A stretch of 64,000 bases of DNA from Allomyces arbusculus (lineage: Eukaryota > Blastocladiomycota > Blastocladiomycetes > Blastocladiales > Blastocladiaceae), in NCBI GenBank assembly GCA_027604705.1, contig JADHYV010000042.1, positions 124,001-188,000 of the forward strand, given 5' to 3'. The position numbers and the translations under genes are program-made. The notes under the pieces were generated by a model. It ran no database searches, was not told the DNA's origin, and saw only the letters and a program-made list of their open reading frames with translations. Shown piece by piece: positions 35,623 to 46,311 of the stretch. Position 1 is the stretch's first letter, and every line of letters starts with the position of its first letter.

Positions 35623-37287
35623 TTACAGATGCACATCAACTTGATGGCTATACTCTGGTAAATCGCGAGGGAAGGTGACAGTCGAACGCGCCCTGTTGAC
35701 AAGCCGCTCAAGCCGCGGAATCGTTGTGGGCCAGAAATCCATGCCCGAAATTGTCCAAGTGCGCTGGTCGATCTTGCCCGCCACATCGGCATCAAACTGC
35801 AGCACGCGCAGTTCCGGCAGTGTCGGGAAGGTGATATCGTACGCGCACTGAGACCACATGCCATGCACCACATCGACATGGGCGATGCGCAACTGCGGGA
35901 GCGTCGTGTGCGCAAGCAGGTTGAAGAAGAGGACCGAACACTTGGCGGTTGCGAGCGCCGGGAAAACCGTGCCAAGTGATACGAGCTGCGCCTGGATGCT
36001 GGCCAAGTGCGGCGTAGTCATCGCTCCAGGTCGTGTGGGATCGACGGCAAGAGTTGAAGCATCCAAGAGCGCAGAATCGCCAGAACTGGTCTCAATTAAT
36101 GTTCCCGATTGACTAGACTCGGCAACAGCACATTCGAGATACATTAAGTGTGGAAGCTGAGCCAGCGAGACCATTTCCGACACGTAGAGCTGCGACCCAT
36201 CGTCCGACGCGCTATCGCGGGGGAAAATCAGAGTCGTCAGGTTGGTGTGGTGTTGAGCCCACATCAACGTATGACTGTCCATGCCGATGCTCCCATCGTG
36301 GTAGCCGACAATATGCAACGTTGGCACATGGCACAACAGGGTTTCCAACTGGGAAATCAGGACGCGCGGCGCACGAACAAAGTGCAAGCGCTCAAAACTG
36401 TCGGTGAACTCGGCCACACTTTCGTCCAAGCGATCCCAATCGCCTTCCAGCCATCCCTCGCCGGGTTGGTATGCGGCTGGGTACTCCATGGACCACGTTT
36501 CGAGATGATTCATGTAGGACGTGAATTGGACATGCATGCGCAGGCTGGTCAAGCCCACGGGCGAATGCACATACAGGGCGCGCAAATGTGGGGCCGTAGG
36601 GAAAGCGCACGTCGTCGTTGGACCGTACGTGAGGCAGCGCAAGTTAGGAAAAGTCAAGTCTGCGAGCCACGATAGGTCCGTCGAGGCTCCAACCGTCAAC
36701 GACACGAGTTGATTCTGAAGAGCAACCAACAACGCACACGAAACGCGGGCAGGCGCGTTACGAGAAAGGTGGAGACGAACAAGTCGAGGAAGCACTCGCA
36801 CCAATCGACGAGGAAGGACGAGCATGTTCCAATCAAAGACAACATCAGCGTCATCAACCAATTGCCCCACTTGGAGCGTGGTAATCAAATCGGCAGGAAC
36901 GTGCAACACACGGCTGCTTGAAATCGTTCGCTCGGCAAGGGGCAATGACGGTCCATTATTGGTCGTGAAAACGTCGACCTCACACACGGGAATCAGTCGG
37001 CGGTCGTGGTTTTGAACGCATGAACAGCATGCATTTGCAATCGAGACGGCCACGTAATCGCTGTGCCCCAGGCAATTGACCTGCAATGCTCTCAGAACAC
37101 TGCTCACGACCCCAAATTTGTCGAGGAGAGTACGGAGCGCGGAGGAGCGGACTTGGCGACTGACCCCAGCGAGGTGGAAAAGATCGCGTGGGCCAGGACA
37201 AACTGGGTTGGCGTTGGTGGGATCGATATGAATCGCGACATGATGCGCAATTTGGTCAAGCAACTCGGCCGGGAGCCTTACCAGCAT
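35623..37287 (-). CDS. F-box/LRR-like protein, divergent subfamily C
   Basis: The frame is open through 554 residues from the Met at 37287, chosen because MLVRLPAELLDQIAHHV starts a textbook F-box helix; an in-frame Met at 37653 would run into the next gene. After the F-box, RDLFHLAGVSRQVRSSALRT fits the second and third F-box helices. The rest forms LRR-like units (LVRLHLSRNAPARV, HLRALYVHSPVGLTSL, LPQLRIAHVDVVHGM, LPELRVLQFDADV) without the WYLVLLPR block of the other members. No introns, membrane spans or catalytic motifs. A role as an SCF substrate adaptor is inferred only from domain order. It lies 307 bp from the tandem gene at 37595. Confidence 0.7.
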   Translation of the reverse strand: MLVRLPAELLDQIAHHVAIHIDPTNANPVCPGPRDLFHLAGVSRQVRSSALRTLLDKFGVVSSVLRALQVNCLGHSDYVAVSIANACCSCVQNHDRRLIPVCEVDVFTTNNGPSLPLAERTISSSRVLHVPADLITTLQVGQLVDDADVVFDWNMLVLPRRLVRVLPRLVRLHLSRNAPARVSCALLVALQNQLVSLTVGASTDLSWLADLTFPNLRCLTYGPTTTCAFPTAPHLRALYVHSPVGLTSLRMHVQFTSYMNHLETWSMEYPAAYQPGEGWLEGDWDRLDESVAEFTDSFERLHFVRAPRVLISQLETLLCHVPTLHIVGYHDGSIGMDSHTLMWAQHHTNLTTLIFPRDSASDDGSQLYVSEMVSLAQLPHLMYLECAVAESSQSGTLIETSSGDSALLDASTLAVDPTRPGAMTTPHLASIQAQLVSLGTVFPALATAKCSVLFFNLLAHTTLPQLRIAHVDVVHGMWSQCAYDITFPTLPELRVLQFDADVAGKIDQRTWTISGMDFWPTTIPRLERLVNRARSTVTFPRDLPEYSHQVDVHL

Positions 37288-37594
37288 GATTGTCCGTGTT
37301 AAATCGCTGCAATGCTTGAAGTGAGCTGCAACAAGAGAGTGTCGTTGCTTTTGGTTAAAAGTGTGCAGGCCGCCAGAGCAATCTTGCAGTCGACGATGTC
37401 GACGAGGCGAGTTCATCACACTGGATATGGATGGTGCTGCTTTGCACGTGCATCGGTTTCGGAATGCTGCGTGGACCAGTGCAAACATGGTTGCAGAGCA
37501 CGACCACCCCTGCCGTGAATCTAAAAGTTCGAAAAAACGAAAGAAACAAATTACATTCATATTCAATAGGCAGATGGGCAAACCAAGCGAAGAA

Positions 37595-39085
37595 TTATCC
37601 GAGCATTGGACGAAGCCCCGCTGGCAGCCCAGGTAGAGCTGCTTCCAACCCATTTCGGCGCAAATCCAGCGTGTTCAAGCCCGCAGGCCAGAGACCAGCG
37701 AACCGGGCCAGATTGGCAGTGGTGAGCCGGCAATTTTTGAGCGAGAGCCATACGAGCGACGGTGGCAGATGCCGCGCAACTGACGTGACAACGTCCGGGT
37801 TGTTGAGCAGAAACCCGCTCAAATCGAGATCCTTGACCGACACAGGAAGTCGGCGCAGAAACAGGCTCAGGTCCATGGCAGTCCCAGACTGCAAAACGAC
37901 GCGCTCGACCGTCGGCGCAATCGGCACTTGGGCGAGCATGGCCGGCGTCCAGTTGGTAATGAAAAGCACAAGCTGTCGTGTGGCCAAGGGCACCTTGGCC
38001 GCAATCTCGATCGTCTTGTTGTCATAGGGCAGCATCAACTCGAGATATTTGACAGAAGTCGGCAACTTTTCAGCGACGCAGGCCAGCAGGCTCACGCGCT
38101 CTTCCTCTTCTTCGTCATCCTCCATGCCCAGACCGCCAATCCCAGCAAACATGCCGCCCGCGCCAAGCATTCCGGCCACTTCGTCGTCGAGTTCGACGAG
38201 CTTTTGCGCACGCAGAATATGTTGTTTGAGACTGGTGCGTGGGAGTTCAGCAACAAGCGTGTCAAGACCCATGATTTTACGCCCTTGAAGCAAAAACGAC
38301 TGGAGTGACGGGAGCCGGGACACGAGGCGCGCAATTGCGTCGATTCCAAACGAGCGAAACTCGTTGGCAACAATCGAGACCGTCGTCAACGTGGTGGGCA
38401 GCGCGTCAACAAAGAAGTTGAGCACTGGGCCCGCATCTGCAGGGAAGGCTTCCAGCATGATGAGTGTGGTGAGATGGCGCGGGAAATGAGCAAGTGCTTC
38501 GGAAATCTTGTTCTCTTCCGGCAAGACACAACTCATCACCAGCAGCGTCTTGAGCGACTCGGGCAAGTTTCTAACGTGGTCCCATGAGAGCTTGCCCACC
38601 AGCGTGAGCCGTTGGCACTGCGGCGGGACCGTTGTGCTCATGGGATCAATACAAATTGTAAATCGGCGGAGCTGCCAAACAGGCACGTGTAACAACGTCC
38701 ATTTTCGACTGGCGGGCTCCTTTTCCACCAGAGGCAACAAGTTGCGGTTCTCGTCGCGCGGAAATAAGGTCAGGTACCACTTGACGTGCTGAGTGACAGG
38801 ATCCTGGACAGCGACGAGGCGACCGAGGGATTCCAAGCGTGGCGTGCGGACCAGACCAGCCGCAGCAAACTCCAGGGTCGTCCTGTTTTTGATGGGTCCT
38901 TTGCGAATCGCAGCGTGGAGGCATGGTGCGTAGAGCGCTGGGGCGGCAAGCACCAGGCAAAGAAGCGAGAGACGGCCGCCGTCAGGGTCGTTGTTCAGGA
39001 CGCGTTTGGCAATGAGGATCAACAAGTCATGGGGCAGACTGATGAGCTCTGGCACATGGGGCGTGGTTGCGTCTTTTCTGGTCAT
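37595..39085 (-). CDS. F-box-like/LRR family protein (intact)
   Basis: A single exon gives 496 residues. It begins with an F-box-like segment (LISLPHDLLILIAKRVL), then LVLAAPALYAPCLHAAIRKG, WYLTLFPRDENRNLLP and WTLLHVPVWQLRRFTICID. Regular LRRs follow from about residue 170 (LPESLKTLLVMSCVLP, LPTTLTTVSIVANEFRSFG, LPPSLVWLSLKNCRLTTANL), ending WPAGLNTLDLRRNGLE. An acidic, glycine-rich loop (GGLGMEDDEEEEE) interrupts the repeats, like the acidic loop of the copy at 275-2043. All family landmarks are present without a break, so this is a good reference for judging the relics. Function unknown; ubiquitin-ligase adaptor by analogy. Confidence 0.78.
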   Translation of the reverse strand: MTRKDATTPHVPELISLPHDLLILIAKRVLNNDPDGGRLSLLCLVLAAPALYAPCLHAAIRKGPIKNRTTLEFAAAGLVRTPRLESLGRLVAVQDPVTQHVKWYLTLFPRDENRNLLPLVEKEPASRKWTLLHVPVWQLRRFTICIDPMSTTVPPQCQRLTLVGKLSWDHVRNLPESLKTLLVMSCVLPEENKISEALAHFPRHLTTLIMLEAFPADAGPVLNFFVDALPTTLTTVSIVANEFRSFGIDAIARLVSRLPSLQSFLLQGRKIMGLDTLVAELPRTSLKQHILRAQKLVELDDEVAGMLGAGGMFAGIGGLGMEDDEEEEERVSLLACVAEKLPTSVKYLELMLPYDNKTIEIAAKVPLATRQLVLFITNWTPAMLAQVPIAPTVERVVLQSGTAMDLSLFLRRLPVSVKDLDLSGFLLNNPDVVTSVARHLPPSLVWLSLKNCRLTTANLARFAGLWPAGLNTLDLRRNGLEAALPGLPAGLRPMLG

Positions 39086-39665
39086 GATACCTCGGGTTGC
39101 TGCGTAGTGTCTCGCTTTCGGCCGGAGAGGGAGCGGCTATGGATGTACTCGTCGACGACTGCGTCGCTTGCGTCGGCAGGGTGGAGCGCGGCGGAGCGCA
39201 CAGAACGCGACCGGACATGGCGGTGGTGCAGGTGGCAGAGTGTTGGTCGTGGCGAGACAGTGTGAGACGTGGTGGTCGCACAGTGAGACTTGGCCGATGG
39301 AAATGGCAGGCGGTCACCTGACAAGTCGGCGGTCTTTCGCGCCCACGCCCGTTTCCGCTTTTTCGAAGGCACCTTTTCTGCACATTTTGCTCATTATTGC
39401 TCCAACGACACACCACCACCATCAAACCACCACTGTCAAGCTGAAGGACGTCCAGCAACCACCACGACGACCATCTCGCGCGCGCGCTTCAGCACTCCCC
39501 GCAACGACGGCCCCACGACGCGTCCGTGACGCCCCCACACGCTCTCCACACGCGAGTCCTGCTGCTGCCCGCTTTTTTCCGCGATCGCGCCTTGGCCCTG
39601 CCTCCTTTGCAGCTGGCCAACCCCTCTTTCCTTTGCTCAAGCCGCCCCGTCGACGCGCCAACACC
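39086..39665. other. divergent upstream region F-box/LRR and NOT4
   Basis: This is promoter and 5' UTR space of NOT4. The sequence 5' to its start is C- and CCA-rich. No gene or defined element is recognised. Confidence 0.4.
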
Positions 39666-41913
39666 ATGGAGGACGACGAGCTTTCCTGCCCGCTCTGCTG
39701 CGAGGAGATTGCGCCCGTCGACAAGTACTTTTTCCCTTGCCCGTGTGGATACCAGGTGCGACTCGCCCTCTTCCGCGTTGCATCCTTGCGCAGCTGTCGT
39801 TTCTCTTCGGCATTTTGGCCTCGCCAACGATGCGGAATGACGCTCATCTCGTCCTCGACCTGACCGTCCAATGTCCGCACGCAATCAATAGATTTGCCGA
39901 TTTTGCTGGAACCACATTCGCGAGGACCACAACCAGCTGTGCCCCGCGTGCCGCCGCCAGTTTGACGACGACGGCGTGCAGTTCCGTCCCGTCCCGCCCG
40001 ACGAGCTCGCCAAACTGAATGCCGACCGTAAGCGCCGGGCAAAGCGCACCAAGGGCGGGTCGTCCTCGCTGCTTGGTCTCGACGTGGACCGGTCGCACCT
40101 CAAGGACTCCAAGGTCTACCAGAGGTCGCTCGTCTACGTGACGGGACTGCCGCCAAAGTACGCCAACGAAGATGTACGTATTTGGCTCCAAGTCGGGCCG
40201 GTGTCCGCGTCACTGCTCGATCTCGCGTCGCTCACGTACGTTCTGCTCGATTAGCTGCTCCGGTCGGAAGGGTACTTTGGCCAGTTTGGCCGTATCCTCA
40301 AGCTCTCGATCACGCGGCGCCCGCCGCAGACGATTGGCGGCAAGACGGGCGAGAACCAGATTGGCGTGCATGTCACGTTTGCGTCCCCCTCCGAGGCCGC
40401 GCGCGCGATCCAGTATGTCGAGGGCAGCGTGATCGAAAACCGCGTTCTGCACGCTACGTTTGGGACCAACAAGTACTGCCCCGCGTGGCTCGTGGGCAGG
40501 CAGTGCGGGACTGTCGGGTGCAGCTTCTTGCACGAGGTCACGGAGAGCGCCGATCCGGCGGCGGTGCCGGCGTACGTGTGCTTGGGTGCACACGAGTGAA
40601 AGAATGGGCAGGAGACTGACTGTTACGTTCGTTTGCGTTGCTAGGGTCAAGACGGGAACCGGCGGACCGCCACGCTACTTTGGACCGCGCGGCCGAAAAC
40701 TGGCTACTGCTGCAGGAAGCGGACCTGGAGCATCGTCAGCGCCACCAGACGCTGCCGACGCGCAGCCGCCCGTGTCTGCGCCCGTCCATCGACCGTCTCC
40801 CGCTCCGCCAGAACGGACTCGATCGCCGGCAACAAGCGGAGGAGCGGTACTACCACCGACGGTCAATTGGTGCGTTTCTGCTCTTTCGATTCGCATTTTT
40901 ACCCGAAAATTGCGACTCACGACGGCATTATCGAGCAGGGCGACAAGAAAACCGGACACTCCAAGGCCGATTACGCCGACCAACGGCGTCTCGCCGATCC
41001 TCTCGCACCGGCTCTTCCCCGACCTCTCGGCGGCCGCCGCCAAACCGCCGGAACCGAAACCCGTCTCGGCGAGGACCGTGCAGAGGAAGCCGTCGGTCCC
41101 GGCGCATTTGACGGCCGATACCGCGGCATCTCCCACATCCGTCGCGTCGACTCCACCCCCCGCGCCGGCCACGCCGACCCCGCCGCGCATCAAGCCGCCG
41201 AAGCCCGAAAAGCCGCCGGTCGTCGAGTACGAGGAGCCGCAGCCAGAGACGCGCAAGCAGCAGCTCGCGCGCGTGCTTGCCCTCGAGCGACAACGCGCAC
41301 AGGAGCAGCAGCTCGCCGCCGACGAGGACGAGACCCCACCCGAATCGACGCCGCCGTCGTCGCACTCGACGCGTCCGCCGAGCCCGGACATGCCGCTCCC
41401 GCCGCTCGATCTCGGCGCGTACATTCTCGCGACCCCACCCGACCGCGTGCCCGCAGTCGCGTACACGGGTGGGGTGGGGACGCCCGCGGTCTCCATTCAG
41501 CCGGCGGTCGCGACGCCGTGGATGCTCGCGTCGGCGCTCGTCCTGCTTAATGCGATGGCTCGGCCGACCGACCCAGACGTCTACGCGGGCCCGTTCCGCC
41601 CGTTGGATACGGGCGATTTGATGCACGATATCATGGAGGACCGCACGGTGCTTGCTGCACCGGGTGGTAGAAACGAACGCGTGCCCAAGGTCGCCCCGCA
41701 TCCGGCGGCGGTGCCCGTGGCTCCCGCTGCGGCGCCGATGTCGCGTCACGCGAGTCTGGTCGCGCTGTTGAATGGGCACGCCGGGCGAACGGGTGGATTG
41801 CATACGCCGTCGCCCCCGCCGCAGCAGCAGCAGATGCCGGCTATGGCCGACGTATTCAAGCAGATGCTGATGCGCGGGCAGGCGCAACAGCAGGGGCCGA
41901 TGGCGTCGCAAAT

Positions 41914-41960
<47 letters not shown>

Positions 41961-43505
41961 CGATGCACCCGTCGCTGCATTCTGATTTGCTGATGCGGTC
42001 GCGGTCGCCTGCACCGAATCCCGCTGGTGGTACGTTTCCACGGTTTCCCCGGGTGCGCGGTGTTGAGCCGGACGTGACCCGACTTCTCTCTAGTCGCCGG
42101 CATCCCCTTCCACGACCCGGCTATCATGTCGGTGCGCATGGACTATCACCAGCCGCTCCCGCAACGACCGCCAACCTCCTCGATCACGTCCACGGCCACA
42201 ACGCGCGGCGCGACGCCTACGATGTTGCAACGGCTGCAAGAGTCGCTCGCTGGCAAAGCGCCCTCGGCGCGGATGACGCCGCCGCCCGCACCCGCGCCTA
42301 CGTCGACGCCGCCCGTGGCGGGTCCGCCGCCCGGGTTTGGGCCCAAGCTCCACGGGGTCACGGCAAGTACCCGTCACTGTTCCTTTGATCCGCCAGGACG
42401 TGCCGCAGCTGACGTTGGTGGCGATCTAGGATCTTCTGCGCGGGACGGCAACCCCACCGTCGCCGCAAACCATGCACCTCCCGCAGCACCAGTTGCAGTA
42501 CTTGCAGCAGCAGCAGCAGCAGCAGCAGCAGGCGCTGAGAGCGCGGCTCGCGCTGGACCGCGTGCAATGAGCCGTGACTCGTCACCGTCGCCGTCACGCG
42601 CCACGAGTACCGCAAATCCGTCGCCACCTCCACCACCACCACGTGTACCGGACGAACACCCATGGGCCTCGTCGCAACCGTCTGTGTCCCTACCCCACGC
42701 CATTCCCAACCCATCCTCCTCATTCCCCGAACCACCGCCACCCCAACCACGTGCTGCACTGCCCATTGCCGCTCCGCCCGGGTTCGTGCTGAACCTCAAC
42801 CGATCGCCCTCCCCGCTCTCTGCTGCGCCATCGGGCGTTACCGAGTCGCTCGGCGACATGCCGGCCTCGGCCGCGTCGTCGCCGTCCCTCACCGCAGCCT
42901 CGGCTCCCGCTGATCCCGACCCGATCGCTGCAGACGACAACGCCAGTACCCCAGTGACACCGCCGACCAGCGCGACGCCAACTGCTCCCGCGACCTCGTC
43001 CGCCGCACGCCGAAAGAAGAAGCGGAGAAAGGCCGCAGCCGCCGCGGCAGCCGCCGCTGCAGTCGCAGCCGCGTCGTCCTCATCCACGGTCGATTTAGCC
43101 GGCACGTCGGTCACGTTCACCGCCGAGCTCGACTCGCCCGACTGGACCGGGATCGTGCGCGCGCTGTCAGGACTGTTGGGTGACTCGGGCGCGATTTCGT
43201 CGTCGTCGCGCACGCTCACATCACTGATCCCGCTTCTCTCGGGCGCCGACGACGAAGTACTGTCGGACCTCCAGGCGCTGCTGCGCCGCGACACGCAAAA
43301 GCTGACGGCAGCGTTGCGCGAGGCCGGGAACGGGTTGATGGCGGCGCTGGCCGGGCCGAGTGGGTCTGGGGAGAAACCCATGATGAGCGCGGCCGACTTG
43401 GCGGCGCTCGAGGCGCAGGTGGATGCGGCCAAGCGCGAGACGGCAATGTGGGAGCAGGAGCTGCGCAGAGTCATGACGCGGAACCGGCAGGCCGGGTTGA
43501 TGTGA
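39666..43505 (+). CDS. NOT4: CCR4-NOT E3 ubiquitin ligase subunit NOT4
   Basis: Six exons (39666-39755, 39892-40173, 40255-40595, 40645-40869, 40939-42029, 42094-43505) give about 1146 residues. A NOT4-type C4C4 RING covers residues 8-56 (CPLCCEEI, CPCGYQICRFCW, CPACRRQ). A linker helix follows, then an RRM from about 110 (LVYVTGLPPKY, EGYFGQFGRILKLSI) and a C3H zinc finger near 198-218 (CPAWLVGRQCGTVGCSFLH). This order is diagnostic of NOT4/CNOT4, which ubiquitylates stalled-ribosome and nascent-chain targets with Ubc4/5. The C-terminal two thirds are low complexity, with a polyQ run near 638-655 and polyA runs, ending in a helix-rich segment (VLSDLQALLRRDTQKL). The third intron may instead start at 40578 (67 nt), which changes a few residues. 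Around 42.35-42.57 kb the frame choice is less certain. Confidence 0.88.
41913..41960 (+). repeat. CAG trinucleotide repeat in NOT4
   Basis: About sixteen CAG codons in a row, nearly uninterrupted, encode polyglutamine in the NOT4 low-complexity region. A shorter CAG run at 42505-42531 is read in another frame as polyalanine. Confidence 0.85.
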
Positions 43506-44229
43506 ACGCGTTGGCGCGTCGCGTTGCGAGCAGGTGGGTCGTTGGGCTTTGCTTTGTTCTCATTTGGTTGGTTCTTCATTTGGGCGTGGCGATTCCCCCT
43601 CCTCTTTCATTTTTTTTGCTGGTGGCGTGTATGCGCGCATGTGTGCGGCCGTGCTTGGTCGCAAGGACGTCGCGGCAGTGCGTGTTGGTCGTGGTTCATG
43701 GAGCAGCTGCTTCATTCAGTTCCCCCTCACCTTTCTCTTTCTTCTCCACCGGCTGGCTGGCTTGATTTGTGCTGATGGCTTCATCAAAAGTTGGTTTTTC
43801 GTCCTCGTCATCCTCATCGTGCAAGACTGGCGCCGTCGTGCCTCGTTGACGTAGGTGTGACAAGGTGAGTCGACGACTTGCGTTTTGGCACTTGCTGTGC
43901 CAGACTGAGACTGCTGTCCCGCCCCACGCGTCCCTCCTCCCTCCCTCCCGCCCGACCCGCAAGCACCGGCCGCGCGCCCTTCACCGTCGACAACCGAGGA
44001 ACAGGATGAGTTCGTCGGAAATTGAGCCAATGCAATCGACTGGCGCATTCACGATCCATGAGCAGGGCGTGAGCGAGTCGATCCGAATGAGTTGAGCGAT
44101 GCGCAGGAGGGATGCGTACCGCGTTTCCCATCGCGCGCCACGCGCCAGCCTTGCGCTTAAGAAAGTCAGTCACGCACGTCGTCTCCGACATTGTTCTGCC
44201 CAGGCATCACCATTCTGGCCATGGTGTGG
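43506..44229. other. NOT4 downstream region
   Basis: T-rich then C-rich sequence, probably the NOT4 3' UTR and flank. No gene is recognised. Confidence 0.4.
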
Positions 44230-44660
44230 TCAATGCTGTGCACAATGCCACTCAGCATGGCCATGTTCCTCAAGGACAGCTCGAGCCTGACGTGTTGGCA
44301 AGGGCAACTTGGTTGGGTCGCACAAGGGCGTGAGAGAATGACGCAGAAGTACAGTGTGGTTGTGCTGCTCAAGGTCGTCCTGGACATGATGCACAGGCAC
44401 TACTTGGTCACACCGCTCAAGATCATGGACTGCATGGACGCATTGCTCAAGTACATCTACACGCTTGCGTTGCAAGAGTATGATGGTATGCTCATCTTGT
44501 GCAAGTGCAACAGCACGCTTGTCTTGTGCAACAGCAATGGCACATGTGTCTAAGGCAAGTTGCATGGCATGCTTGTCATGCAAGTGCAAGTTGCAACATA
44601 GCAACTTGGCTTGAAAGGCGAGTTGCAACATAGCAACTCGGCTTGAAAGGCAGACTTGGC
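44230..44660. repeat. degenerate tandem-repeat region
   Basis: Short related units (variants of CTTGAGCAAC, CTTGCACAAG and CTTGTCNTG on the minus strand) recur every few tens of bases. The minus-strand translation is a monotonous Leu/Gln/His-rich pattern. At 44589-44620 and 44621-44652 a 32-nt unit (core GTTGCAACATAGCAACT) is repeated in tandem with two differences. There is no start, splice or domain evidence for a protein. Confidence 0.5.
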
Positions 44661-45057
44661 TCACAAGGATGAACAATTGGTGAAGGATAATCGGGTCCAA
44701 AATAGCAAGACAAGAGCACAACCAAACAATGTTGGTTGCACCTTACTCGCCTCAATTGCACTGACTGGACAACTCAATTAGGAGATGCCTACCAGATGGA
44801 GTTGTCAACAGACAGTGTGATCATGACGACCATTTCTGGCCCACTAGGTGATCATGATACTCATGAGAGTTTTTTTGAAATGAAGTCCAGATTGTTTGCC
44901 ACTTCCAAGGACAAGCCTGGGAGACAGCCATGAGGAGGGAAGCGCTCAAATTCAATCTTTCAGGCAAGTTTGAGTGGCCTCAAGTCAAATTGTTTTTTTT
45001 TCTAGCCCACTGCAGCAACAAAATGCAGCATTGGAGGTGAACAATGTGAGCCAAAGG

Positions 45058-45143
45058 CATGCAGGGCGTGCAGGGCATGTAGGGTGTGTAGGGCATGGAG
45101 GAAATGCAGGGCATGGAGGGAATGGAGGGCATGCAGGGCGTAT
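45058..45143 (+). repeat. 9-nt minisatellite
   Basis: About nine imperfect copies of a GCAGGGCAT/GGAGGGAAT unit run in tandem. The opposite strand reads as CMPSIPSMPC-like peptide repeats, which I take as a by-product of the repeat. Confidence 0.7.
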
Positions 45144-45386
45144 GTGCCTCACTGAAGGCAGCACCAATGTGAAGCAAGATGAGAGATGATTGGTTGCCTT
45201 CAATGGTCTCCTCCTTTTCATTGTCACCCACTTTCTTAGCAAACACATACACATTTTCAAAATAACCCTCATGAGTATCAGGATCATCTGGTGGGCCAGG
45301 CTTTGTGATAATGATCGCGATGTCTATTGATAGCTCCGTCTGGTAGATAACTCCAAACTGAGTCGTCCAGTCAGTGCAACTGAGGC

Positions 45387-46103
45387 ATGGTGGCTGCAAC
45401 AGTAATGCTGTGATATTTTTTGGTCACTCCCCCCATACTTTCCACCCCAAGACCGCGCGAGATATCACTTGCAGCAGAGAACAGTAGATGTTGAGTATCT
45501 TTAGCCGAAATGCCGTGGTTTTTGGCTCAGTGGAAGTTCCACAGTGGCCATGGCTGTGAGGCTATCCCAGCAACCAGAGCACCCCACATCAAACTGCGAG
45601 TGGGGATTGTGCGAGCCGCGGAAAGAAGACGATTGCACTTTGTCGCGTCATAGTTGGAGGTGAATTGAATGAGCTTTACAGCTTCTCGCCTGTTGTGGTT
45701 GTCGTTGTAGTGCGTGGGAAGCAAACCAATTTCTCTGTTGGCCTTGGCTCAGTGCATAAGTGGTGCCAGCCCAGTGGGCAGCCAAGGCAAAAGCCGCCCC
45801 CATAGAGTGAATAGAGCCCCCTTAGTTCACCTACAATCTCAACAAAACTAAGTGCAATCGTCTCCTTTCAACAGCGCGCACAATCCCTACTCGTGGTTTG
45901 CTGTGGGGTGTGTTGGTTGCTGGGATAGCCTCACAGCCATGGCCACTGTGGAACTTCCACTGAGCCAAAAACCACGGCATTTCGGCTAAAGATACTCAAC
46001 ATCTACTGTTCTCTGCTGCAAGTGATATCTCGCGCGGTCTTGGGGTGGAAAGTATGGGGGGAGTCATCAGAAAGTATAACAGCATCATTGTGGCAGCCAC
46101 CAT
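45387..46103. repeat. large inverted repeat (foldback) with 151-nt identical cores
   Basis: The left arm at about 45387-45667 is the reverse complement of the right arm at about 45822-46103, separated by about 154 nt. Inside the arms, 45426-45576 and 45914-46064 are identical over 151 nt with no mismatch found on reading. Similarity fades outward and inward from that core. The identity implies recent origin or gene conversion. A transcript would form a long double-stranded hairpin. Confidence 0.85.
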
Positions 46104-46311
46104 AGGATGCAACCAAAATTTTTCGGTTGTGCCCTCTTGTCTTGCTTTTTTGCTCACCAAGTGTGAAGAAAGTCTAGTCAGTGCAATTGAGGCGATTAGG
46201 ATGCAACCAAATTTGTTCAATTGTGTCATTTTGTCTTGCTGTTTTGCTCAACAAGTGTGAAGGAATAAGAACACACCGTCTCTACCACAATGCTCAAGCC
46301 CTGGGCAAAGT

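Larger units (their letters stand above)
44686..46264. mobile_element. repeat island: nested inverted and direct repeats, probable foldback element
   Basis: A module containing GCAAGACAAGAG, a CAACCAAA core and CAATTGCACTGACT occurs inverted at about 44686-44775 and directly at 46104-46170 and 46198-46264. A second module, 44740-44890, is repeated in inverse at about 45250-45400; both encode variants of CTDWTTQ and DTHE. Between them lies a foldback with about 280-bp arms. No transposase, reverse transcriptase or other enzyme is recognisable, so the family cannot be named. It may be a non-autonomous DNA transposon cluster. Confidence 0.5.

Noticed and set aside
35623-37653. Longer N-terminus (Met at 37653) for the subfamily C F-box/LRR gene
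   Set aside because: The extra 122 residues overlap the neighbouring gene's 3' end and are unconserved; the Met at 37287 begins the F-box itself.
40928-42139. 403-codon minus-strand frame opposite NOT4
   Set aside because: Antisense of the low-complexity NOT4 exon (poly-Leu opposite CAG repeats); no support.
44191-44553. 120-codon plus-strand frame and its 163-codon minus-strand counterpart
   Set aside because: Both arise from degenerate tandem repeats; repetitive Leu/Gln/His or Leu/Met/Cys content without a start context or domain.
45058-45143. CRISPR-like array
   Set aside because: The repeats are 9-nt units in direct contact without spacers; this is a eukaryotic minisatellite.
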